From contig CAZWLJ010000004.1 in the NCBI GenBank assembly GCA_964634605.1, positions 1 to 64,000 of the forward strand: 64,000 nucleotides of DNA. The letters run 5' to 3'. The stretch comes from UPXZ01 sp964634605 (GTDB lineage Bacteria > Bacteroidota > Bacteroidia > Bacteroidales > Paludibacteraceae). The notes below the pieces were generated by a model, which saw nothing but the letters and a program-made list of their open reading frames with translations, was not told the origin of the DNA and ran no database searches. Made by a program: the position numbers and the translations under genes. Of this stretch, positions 1 to 5,605 are shown in pieces (position 1 is the stretch's first letter; every line of letters starts with the position of its first letter).

Positions 1-103
1 AGCCGTTGACCGTGTGAACACGTGTTAAAAACCTTAACACTTCCGGGGTGATACGTTCATCATCCCCATACAAAAATAAGAATTAAATTTGAATTACACA
101 ACT

Positions 104-130
104 TTAATACGCTGAATATCAGCGTATTAA
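104..130. repeat. Perfect inverted repeat, 12-bp arms
   Basis: The left arm TTAATACGCTGA (104-115) is exactly complementary to the right arm TCAGCGTATTAA (119-130) around a 3-base loop. No T-tract follows on either strand, so it looks more like a protein-binding palindrome or cruciform than a terminator. Confidence 0.7.
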
Positions 131-507
131 ACGTGTAAAACAACATCCCGAATTTAAATATTAGTCCTGCCTGCTTCCTTCCGTCCGTATTGAGCGAAAA
201 AAAACTTTTAATCTTTCGGCGCTCCACACCTTAAAAAAATGCTTTAAATCGCTCAATATCAAGCCGTTAAAAGCCCTAAAAGTTAAAGTTTTTAACGAAA
301 TTTGCACCCATTCCCAAAAAAGAGGCAAAAAAAACGTCTTAACTCTCTGATTATCTTCAAATAAAGGGTTTCAAAAGGGAAAAATTTTCCCTTTTGTCTG
401 TCGGAAGACCACGCAACGCCCTCAAAGAAAGTTTGCGAGGAAACTTTTTAAAAAGCGTTATATGCCACGCTGAATGCCACAGAAAGGGGAAAGCAAACAA
501 ATGGAAA

Positions 508-594
508 GCCACACAAACCGAAAGCCACACAAACCGAAAACCACACAAACCGAAAACCACACGAACAAAAAACCACACAAACCGCAAACCACAG
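508..594. repeat. 16-bp tandem repeat, about 5.4 copies
   Basis: The unit is close to GCCACACAAACCGAAA, starting at 508, 524, 540, 556 and 572, with a partial sixth copy at 588. The fourth copy is the most diverged. Because 16 is not a multiple of three, the frame shifts at every unit, which argues against the open frame that crosses it being a gene. Confidence 0.8.
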
Positions 595-627
595 CCCGCC
601 CGCCGACCGCCCGCGCCCTTTTTATCC

Positions 628-643
628 CACACGCGCGCGTGTG
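628..643. repeat. 16-bp perfect palindrome CACACGCGCGCGTGTG
   Basis: This alternating purine/pyrimidine palindrome lies just after the 16-bp tandem repeat, in a GC-rich patch of an otherwise AT-rich region. Alternating CG/CA tracts can adopt Z-DNA; a biological role here is not shown. Confidence 0.7.
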
Positions 644-710
644 ACCGATAAAACACAGCACACGTCAGTGTGATGGTAATCAATCACGACTGAAAGGAGT
701 ACCATACACC

Positions 711-740
711 ACAAGCTGTTGCCTTTAAAGAACAGCTTGT
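711..740. repeat. Stem-loop with 10-bp perfect stem
   Basis: ACAAGCTGTT (711-720) pairs with AACAGCTTGT (731-740) around a 10-base loop. No T-run follows, so a terminator is unlikely. It directly precedes the first copy of the diverged repeat family at 752. Confidence 0.65.
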
Positions 741-751
741 CAGCCAATCAA

Positions 752-1235
752 AACGTATTTCGGAGTGTGCGGAGAAATGGGTTTTACCGCTTCTCTTGTG
801 ATCTGTCAGCTTCTGACTGACCATCTTCAAAACATCTTACATGGGCGGTACGCCTTGACACACACCGATAAGGTGTAATTAAAACAAACGAATTTCGGAG
901 AGGAAGTATGGAACGGGAGAAATTGGTTTGACAATCTCTCTGCTGGTCTGTCAGCCCCTGACTGACCATCTTCAAATCAAAACAGTCATGACAGGCCCCG
1001 AAGTTCATCCTGCCATGGCGTTTGATTTCTTACATCGGCGGAACGCCTCAAAGCCCGCCGTTCAGGCGTCATCAACAAGAAACGAATTTCGTAGCGAAAC
1101 AGGTGGAATGGAATGGAACGAATTCTTGTGAAATGGAATGTAAGTGGAATGAAACGGAATGGAGTGAAATGGAATGAATAAGTGAAGCGGAGAAATGGAT
1201 TTCGCCTTATCCTGGTATCGGTCTTTATTCAGACG
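752..1235. repeat. Three diverged copies of a longer direct repeat
   Basis: Copies begin at about 752, 887 and 1081, each opening with AACGnATTTCGnAG. The first two share CTGACTGACCATCTTCAAA and a GGCGGnACGCC inverted-repeat core. GGAGAAATGG recurs near 771 and 1190, with a variant near 918. Copy lengths differ (about 135 and 194 bp), so this is an old, decayed tandem repeat. No coding frame is conserved between copies. Confidence 0.5.
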
Positions 1236-1329
1236 GATAAACAGCGGTTCATATTATATGTACATAATAATTGCATTGCATTGCATCGCATTGCATTGCA
1301 TTGCATTGCATTACATCGCATTGCATTAC
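1102..1329. repeat. Two 5-bp microsatellites (TGGAA-like and ATTGC)
   Basis: From 1102 to about 1180 the sequence is a degenerate TGGAA repeat. From 1270 to 1329 there are twelve consecutive 5-mers: eight ATTGC, two ATCGC and two ATTAC. The second tract abuts and supplies the stop codon of the minus-strand DUF6371 gene, whose last codons end at 1326. Such tracts are prone to slippage. Confidence 0.8.
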
Positions 1330-2321
1330 ACTAAATTGTCGGAATCGTTTACCTGTTGCTGCCTGATTATAAAATCGGCAATATCCTGGCCATCTCTTTT
1401 TTCATCATCGGATGCTATGTTCTCCAACAGCTTTGACACCCGCACCTGACAGTTGCATTGTTTTTGAATCTCTATGGCTTTCTCTGACCATAAATCAAAG
1501 GCTTTCAAGTCTGGAAATAAAATCACATTTCTCCCTTCAAGTACTTTGCATTTCTCGATGGATAATCCGTTCAGGTTCCCGCAGCTAAGCCAGATTAATT
1601 GAGGATAGAAAGCGCTGGCAACAACGGCATTCTTCTCACTCTCAGCAATAGCAACCGTTTTATCCGGATAAATTCTCATCAGGTACTCCCCAAAGAAACA
1701 TTGCCTGAGATTAAAGTCTTCCGGCAGTTTCTTCGCATACTTCAGTTTATTATGCACCCAGTTGATTGCTCCGCTTTCATGCTTAATCCTTTTGCCTGTC
1801 TGAGGGTTGTACTGCATGATTTTACCGGTCCGAACCCTGCCGTCCGTATCTATCTGCCAGAAGATAACTTCGTTGTTCCTGGTGGCTCCCAGTGCGTAAT
1901 GTTCACCAATCCATTTAATCTGTTCCTCAGTCATAAATTCACACAGATAACGGACAAAGTGACTCCGGTAGCCGGCCGATTTCTCAACGTAAGAGAATGG
2001 AATCACTCCGGGAGGTTCGGTGGAAGATACAGCCGGTTTTGGTGCAAAGAGAGGATTTGAAGAGTAGGAGATAGGTCGGTTTGAGGCACTCTGAACAGCA
2101 TCTTTACGAAGTTCCGGATGATCCTTAAAATACTGCCCGGGCGGATAATGATACCCGCAGCTCGAAACGTGGTTACAAATCCCAACTGTGGGATGAATGG
2201 GTTCTTGAGTATCCCCGTTGAGATAGATCGTGAAGCTGTTCTTATCACCGCAGGCCGGACAGCTTAGGCGTGTCACTTTCCCTCTATAGGGCTGGAGGTA
2301 AGGTTTCTTATACCGGGACAT
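1326..2321 (-). CDS. DUF6371 domain protein (zinc finger plus TOPRIM-like), intact copy
   Basis: This 331-aa protein belongs by pattern to the DUF6371 family found in Bacteroidetes mobile elements. Its N terminus has a zinc-ribbon-like motif (Cys21, Cys24, Cys49, Cys55, His58 in a CGYH context), the type seen in primase zinc fingers. The C-terminal half has TOPRIM-like signatures: the acidic AESEKNA stretch near 226-232 and FPD near 269-271. A role in replication of the element, beside the primase-helicase, is inferred; catalytic activity is not established. It is the only full-length member of a local array whose other members are 5' fragments. The start follows a poly-A stretch and the 9-bp iteron hairpin. 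The stop lies at the edge of the ATTGC microsatellite. Confidence 0.8.
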   Translation of the reverse strand: MSRYKKPYLQPYRGKVTRLSCPACGDKNSFTIYLNGDTQEPIHPTVGICNHVSSCGYHYPPGQYFKDHPELRKDAVQSASNRPISYSSNPLFAPKPAVSSTEPPGVIPFSYVEKSAGYRSHFVRYLCEFMTEEQIKWIGEHYALGATRNNEVIFWQIDTDGRVRTGKIMQYNPQTGKRIKHESGAINWVHNKLKYAKKLPEDFNLRQCFFGEYLMRIYPDKTVAIAESEKNAVVASAFYPQLIWLSCGNLNGLSIEKCKVLEGRNVILFPDLKAFDLWSEKAIEIQKQCNCQVRVSKLLENIASDDEKRDGQDIADFIIRQQQVNDSDNLV

Positions 2322-2345
2322 AAAAAAAAGTTTGTTTTTTTAATG

Positions 2346-2512
2346 CACTTCGTTCACTTCATTCACTTTTACCTGAAAAACAGACCTNNNNNNNNNNNNN
2401 NNNNNNNNNNNNNNNNNNNNNNNNNNNNNNNNNNNNNNNNNNNNNNNNNNNNNNNNNNNNNNNNNNNNNNNNNNNNNNNNNNNNNNNGAAAGTGAACAAA
2501 GTGAATGCAGTG
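2346..2512. repeat. Iteron hairpin 1, interrupted by the gap
   Basis: The left arm (2346-2370) carries TTCACTTCATTCAC-type repeats. The right arm (2488-2512) carries their complement, GTGAAC-AAA-GTGAAT. The loop starts with ACCTGAAAAACAGACCT and then runs into the N block. This is one of four similar modules between the helicase and DUF6371 genes. Confidence 0.65.
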
Positions 2513-2520
2513 CGGGATTG

Positions 2521-2613
2521 TTAATACCTTTTTTTCAACGAAGCAAAATGCTTTTTGGGGGTAAGATGATACCCGCATTCTTTTTCGCGGTAGGGTTTCT
2601 TGTGTCGGGACAT
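2521..2613 (-). pseudogene. 30-aa chimeric remnant of a DUF6371 gene
   Basis: The frame starts MSRHKKPYR, nearly the start of the intact DUF6371 protein (MSRYKKPY). It continues directly into EKECGYHLTPKKHF and ends SLKKRY, which is the tail of the 72-aa fragment at 2716-2934. The first Cys pair is missing. It therefore joins the beginning of one paralogue to the second half of the zinc finger of another, as expected from unequal recombination in the 195-bp array. Expression is not indicated. Confidence 0.7.
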
Positions 2614-2638
2614 AAAAAAAAAGTTTGTTTTTTTAATG

Positions 2639-2707
2639 CACTTCGTTCACTTCATTCACTTTTACCTTTAAAAAACAGATCTGAAAGTGAACAAAGTGAA
2701 TGCAGTG
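2639..2707. repeat. Iteron hairpin 2
   Basis: The arms at 2639-2663 and 2683-2707 are largely complementary and built from 9-bp GTGAAnnAA units. The loop is about 19 bases (2664-2682). It lies between the 72-aa fragment and the chimeric 30-aa frame. No T-tract follows, so it is not a standard terminator. Confidence 0.75.
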
Positions 2708-2715
2708 CGGGATTG

Positions 2716-2934
2716 TTAATACCTTTTTTTCAACGAATCAAAATGCTTTTTGGGGGTAAGATGATACCCGCATTCTTTTTCGCGGTCGCATTTGCCGATT
2801 CTGTCGCCAACCTCTGAGTTGTTATAAGCACTCCGGTAAAGCGAGAAGGTATGTTCGCCGCAAGCGGGACAGGTGTGGCGTGATTCGGGACCATTATATG
2901 GCTCCAGTACAGCTGGTAAATATCCGTATTTCAT
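2716..2934 (-). pseudogene. Truncated DUF6371 N-terminal zinc-finger fragment
   Basis: This 72-aa frame keeps a complete zinc-finger pattern (Cys22, Cys25, Cys49, Cys55, His58, with CPAC and CGYH) and then stops after SLKKRY, before any TOPRIM-like region. It is paralogous to, but clearly diverged from, the first 70 residues of the intact protein (1326-2321), so it is not a simple recent copy. It could be a decayed gene or a small stand-alone zinc-finger protein. The start is preceded by iteron hairpin 3. The tail is shared with the 30-aa chimera. Confidence 0.65.
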
Positions 2935-2956
2935 ACTAATATTGGTTTTTTTAAGA

Positions 2957-3145
2957 TCACTTTCTTCACCCCATTCACTTGAACTGAATAATCAGATCAA
3001 AAAAGTGAACGAAGTGAATGAAGTGAAGCAATTTTTAAACATTATTTTTTTTCAATCATTTCTTAATTTTCGCTCTCATCGTCCACCCCGTTCACCCTCA
3101 CTGAAAAAATACAGCTTGAAAAGTGAACGAAGTGAATGAAGTGAA
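2957..3145. repeat. Iteron hairpins 3 and 4
   Basis: Hairpin 3 has arms at 2957-2980 and 3003-3027; hairpin 4 has arms at about 3072-3102 and 3121-3145. The right arms are identical over 25 bp and consist of GTGAACGAA, GTGAATGAA and GTGAA in tandem. Each is followed by nearly the same CAATTTTTAAACATTATTTT spacer. The second spacer runs into the stop codon of the helicase gene. The left arms are more degenerate than the right arms. Confidence 0.75.
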
Positions 3146-3165
3146 CCAATTTTTAAACATTATTT

Positions 3166-4770
3166 TTAATAACTTTTTCTCAGGTAGACTACGATTCCGA
3201 AGTTCCTTTTTTCCATTTCAATCCCGATGGCTTTGAGCCTCTCGCCGAACGTCCGTTTTGCCACCGGTCGGTATCCGCTGTCCAGGCAATACGTCCGGTA
3301 GGAAGTGTAGATGCTCTTGAATTGTTCGTAGCTTTCTATTGATTTTTCATAATTTTCCTCATCCAGAAAGAGCTGAACCGAGTTGGATTGCTTCTTGTAC
3401 AATTCAATCTGATGATCCACCGCTTCGCTGTGGGTGAAGTTCTTCTGCGACAGCAAGCGTTTCAGTCCTTCCAGAATCCAGTTGAATACCCCGGAGAGTT
3501 CACTCCCGATAATCTTTCGGGCCAGTTCCTTGTCCTGTTCCCCTTCGGGAATGGTCACATCGAAAGGGATGATAAGCAGCCGGCGAAAATAAGCGGGGGT
3601 TTGTTCCACATCTTTGGGCAGTTCATTGCAGTTGAAAATCAGTTTGGCATAGTCGGTCATCGTGAAGGGATCACCGTAAGGCAGACGGGCTTCAACCGGT
3701 TCACCGGAAACTAACTGTTTGAAGATGGATGTTTCGAGCTTGCCGTTGATCTCACTGGCATAATTCACCAGCTTGTTAGCCAGCATGGCTCGGTAATATC
3801 CGTTTTCGTTGGTCAGTGCCTGCAGGGAATAGCTGCTTACATTTTCTGTTCCACCCAGCAGGGCATTCACAATCTCAAAGAAAACCGATTTGCCATTGGC
3901 TCCGCTTCCGTACAGCAACAGGGCTTTTTCGAGCTTCAGCCGGGATGATTTAATGAACAGGGAACCCAGGTATTCGGCCAGGATGTATTGCCGCTCCGTG
4001 TCGGGAAGCACTGTATTGAGGTACTTGTTAAACATCGGGCAGGTGGCGTTCACATCGTAGCTGAAGGGGAGCTGATAGGTCATAAAATCATGCCGGTCGG
4101 GTTGTCTGAGCATTTGCTGTTGAGTGCTGATTTCAAACGTGCCGTTCAATAAATTGATATACACCACTTCATCGGACGGAACGGGCTTAGGCAGGTTGGC
4201 AACTGCAAGGAACTGCTTGAAGAGTTGTTCCCGGAACATATAATGCCTGGCATCGTACTTGTCTATGCCCATCTTCTCGGCGGCTACGCCCAGGAATCCT
4301 TCAATTTCTGCTTTATCAATCAGACTCCAGTACTGACTGTTGTACAAATAGATAAAGTGGTGATGGCGGCAGATGCCCCAGTTGCATTGATGGGCTGTTT
4401 CCAGCACATTTTCAATGCAGCAGACCAGGTAATGTTTCTTTAAGAGCTTCTGACTCTCATCGGTCAATCCTGTGACTTCCCGAAATCGGACTTCAACGAT
4501 TTGCTCAATCAACAGGGACAGTATCTCGGCATGTTCAACGGAGATTGAGAGTTTTTGCGTGTCCTGAGTGTCCTGTGATTTCTGTGGTTTCTGTGGTTCT
4601 TGTGATTCCTGTGTTTCCGGGCTTTTTGTTTTCATTGTCTCAAAATTCGCCTGATGCTCTTCAATGTCCTTTTTCAAAAGGTCTAGAAAGCGGGTGTTTT
4701 TGTGCAACTTGTTCTGATTATTACCTGGCGGATCCGGCTGGTTCGGGAGGGCTTTGTTTTTGTTTTCCAT
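3166..4770 (-). CDS. P4/D5-family primase-helicase (SF3) of the mobile element
   Basis: This 534-aa protein has the layout of phage/plasmid P4-type replication proteins: a divergent N-terminal part, a D5_N-like region (about 130-280) and an SF3 helicase core. The Walker A motif GSGANGKS is at 288-295, followed downstream by LIFNCNELP (sensor) and an arginine-rich RRLLIIPF. It would unwind DNA at the element's replication origin. A primase active site is not obvious in the N terminus, so priming may be supplied by another protein such as the DUF6371 product. Residues 53-73 form seven consecutive triplets of the type [TSP]-Q-[EKD], a flexible linker. The start lies 2 bases after the stop of the preceding HTH gene, so they form an operon. 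Confidence 0.85.
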   Translation of the reverse strand: MENKNKALPNQPDPPGNNQNKLHKNTRFLDLLKKDIEEHQANFETMKTKSPETQESQEPQKPQKSQDTQDTQKLSISVEHAEILSLLIEQIVEVRFREVTGLTDESQKLLKKHYLVCCIENVLETAHQCNWGICRHHHFIYLYNSQYWSLIDKAEIEGFLGVAAEKMGIDKYDARHYMFREQLFKQFLAVANLPKPVPSDEVVYINLLNGTFEISTQQQMLRQPDRHDFMTYQLPFSYDVNATCPMFNKYLNTVLPDTERQYILAEYLGSLFIKSSRLKLEKALLLYGSGANGKSVFFEIVNALLGGTENVSSYSLQALTNENGYYRAMLANKLVNYASEINGKLETSIFKQLVSGEPVEARLPYGDPFTMTDYAKLIFNCNELPKDVEQTPAYFRRLLIIPFDVTIPEGEQDKELARKIIGSELSGVFNWILEGLKRLLSQKNFTHSEAVDHQIELYKKQSNSVQLFLDEENYEKSIESYEQFKSIYTSYRTYCLDSGYRPVAKRTFGERLKAIGIEMEKRNFGIVVYLRKSY

Positions 4771-4772
4771 CG

Positions 4773-5057
4773 TTATTCCTCCTTGTTGGCTTTCATGTGA
4801 TACCTGTTGAGTAATTCCCGGATTTCGGATACCCGGTAATAGTACTTTTCGCCATCCTGTGAATAGCTGATGAGCCCTTTGTCACGCCAATATTGGGTTG
4901 TTTTCTTATGGATGCGCATCAAAGTGGTGAACAGGGTATTTTCAATTAACAGGTTCTCGAATGGATACTTACTACGTCTGAAATAGTATGCCAATTCATC
5001 TAACTTGCGCTGAATGCGTTCGCAATGATCTTGAGAAAATTCATCGTAATTGCGCAT
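4773..5057 (-). CDS. Small helix-turn-helix protein (excisionase-like)
   Basis: This 94-aa protein carries a MerR/HTH_17-like DNA-binding fold in its second half (about 40-88: a helix-turn-helix around KKTTQYWRDKGLI followed by a YYYRVSEIRELL wing and helix). Proteins of this size beside an integrase and primase usually act as excisionases or as regulators of the element; which one is not decidable here. It lies between another HTH gene (1-base gap) and the helicase gene (2-base gap), so the three are co-transcribed. Confidence 0.75.
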   Translation of the reverse strand: MRNYDEFSQDHCERIQRKLDELAYYFRRSKYPFENLLIENTLFTTLMRIHKKTTQYWRDKGLISYSQDGEKYYYRVSEIRELLNRYHMKANKEE

Positions 5058-5058
5058 A

Positions 5059-5364
5059 TTACTTTCCTCCTTTCAAAATAGCGTTTACGTCACTCATTTT
5101 ATACCTGCGTTTCCCACCGACTTCGGTGTGGCACAGATAACCCCGCTTATTCCATCGCCAAAGCGTGGAGAGGTCTACGTCAAGGATTTCACTGACCCTT
5201 TTGGGGCTGGGATAGGTTTCGGCTTTGGCGTCTGTGATTTGAAGCTCGAGTTCTTGTTTGGTTTTCGATACGCAATAGTCGATTGCTTTAATCAGGTCGC
5301 CTACCTTTACGGTAATGTTCAGTTCGGGATATTGCTCAGCAACATCAATAAAATTTAAATTCAT
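5059..5364 (-). CDS. HTH_17/MerR-like DNA-binding protein
   Basis: This 101-aa protein has a helical N-terminal half (about 1-50) and a C-terminal HTH_17 domain, with PSPKRVSEILDVDLSTLWRW as the helix-turn-helix and GGKRRYKMSDVNAIL as the wing. It is the first gene of the operon with the second HTH gene and the helicase. A TACTTTTG promoter box sits about 100 bp upstream (5468-5475), leaving a leader with inverted repeats. Either an excisionase or an autoregulator is possible. Confidence 0.78.
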   Translation of the reverse strand: MNLNFIDVAEQYPELNITVKVGDLIKAIDYCVSKTKQELELQITDAKAETYPSPKRVSEILDVDLSTLWRWNKRGYLCHTEVGGKRRYKMSDVNAILKGGK

Positions 5365-5398
5365 AGTCAGTAAGAGTTTAATTTTTTGTCCATCCGGT

Positions 5399-5443
5399 AG
5401 ACAGGTATCAGACTGTCTCCGAATGTCTCCCGAAAACTGATAC
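5399..5443. promoter_or_regulatory. Inverted repeats in leader of the HTH-helicase operon
   Basis: AGACAG (5399-5404) pairs with CTGTCT (5413-5418), and GTATCAG (5405-5411) pairs with CTGATAC (5437-5443). These alternative pairings lie between the promoter box and the first start codon. They could be operator half-sites for the HTH proteins or a leader RNA structure; the sequence does not decide. Confidence 0.4.
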
Positions 5444-5467
5444 TTACTTCGGGTCTTTTGACGAAAG

Positions 5468-5475
5468 CAAAAGTA
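5468..5475 (-). promoter_or_regulatory. Promoter -7 box for the HTH-helicase operon
   Basis: On the minus strand this reads TACTTTTG, a match to the Bacteroidetes TAnnTTTG element, about 105 bases upstream of the ATG at 5364. No clear -33 TTTG was found. Confidence 0.5.
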
Positions 5476-5476
5476 A

Positions 5477-5605
5477 GGGGTAACCTCTGTGGTGGGTGGA
5501 GGGTGAAACTGCTTTTATGGAAATAAAAAAAGTACAGATACTATTGATTATCTGTACTTTACAAGAGGGTGAAATAAAAACTTTGGGGTAATGTTGTGGT
5601 GGGTG
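5477..5605. repeat. Short direct repeats flanking a terminator
   Basis: GGGGTAAnnTnTGTGGTGGGTG occurs at 5477-5498 and again, one base shorter, at 5585-5605, the second copy abutting the stop codon of the 409-aa gene. GAGGGTGAAA also occurs twice here (about 5499 and 5565). Meaning unknown. Confidence 0.45.
5529..5560 (-). terminator. Rho-independent terminator after the 409-aa gene
   Basis: AAAGTACAGATA (5529-5540) and TATCTGTACTTT (5549-5560) form a 12-bp perfect stem with an 8-base loop. On the minus strand it is followed by a T-run (complement of 5524-5530). It ends transcription coming from the integrase side. Confidence 0.75.

Larger units (their letters stand above)
1..1325. other. 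Gene-free, repeat-rich end of the mobile element
   Basis: I see no credible protein gene here. Open frames that cross it are low-complexity or run through tandem repeats. The stretch instead holds perfect palindromes (104-130, 628-643), a stem-loop (711-740), a 16-bp tandem repeat (508-594), three diverged copies of a longer repeat (752 to about 1235) and two 5-bp microsatellite tracts (1102-1180 and 1270-1329). It lies downstream of the DUF6371 gene, at the opposite side of the gene cluster from the integrase. A role in replication, transfer or end recognition of the element is inference only. Confidence 0.6.
2323..2786. repeat. 195-bp tandem repeat array containing a 100-N gap
   Basis: The segment 2488-2682 repeats from 2683 with an exact offset of 195 bp; similarity persists to about 2786. 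The part left of the gap (2300-2387) matches the second half of the unit. One unit holds, on the minus strand, the tail of a broken DUF6371 zinc-finger frame, an iteron hairpin, and the first codons of the next DUF6371 frame. The gap (2388-2487) is exactly 100 N, a conventional placeholder, so the real number of units is unknown. A collapsed tandem repeat is the simplest reason for the gap. Confidence 0.85.

Noticed and set aside
394..651. Open frame encoding an HTNRKPHKP-like repetitive peptide
   Set aside because: It is a translation of the 16-bp tandem repeat, whose period shifts frame at each unit; overlapping frames on the other strand are equally open.
1195..1449. Open frame with ALHCIALHCIALH repeats
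   Set aside because: It is produced by the ATTGC microsatellite and overlaps the well-supported DUF6371 gene on the opposite strand.
2518..3139. Plus-strand frames of 88-99 aa in the fragment array
   Set aside because: They are shadows of the DUF6371 fragments and iteron repeats on the minus strand, giving VNEVNEV-type low-complexity peptides.
2300..3150. Possible CRISPR array
   Set aside because: The repeats are tandem 195-bp units and hairpin iterons, not short repeats with unique spacers, and no cas gene is nearby.
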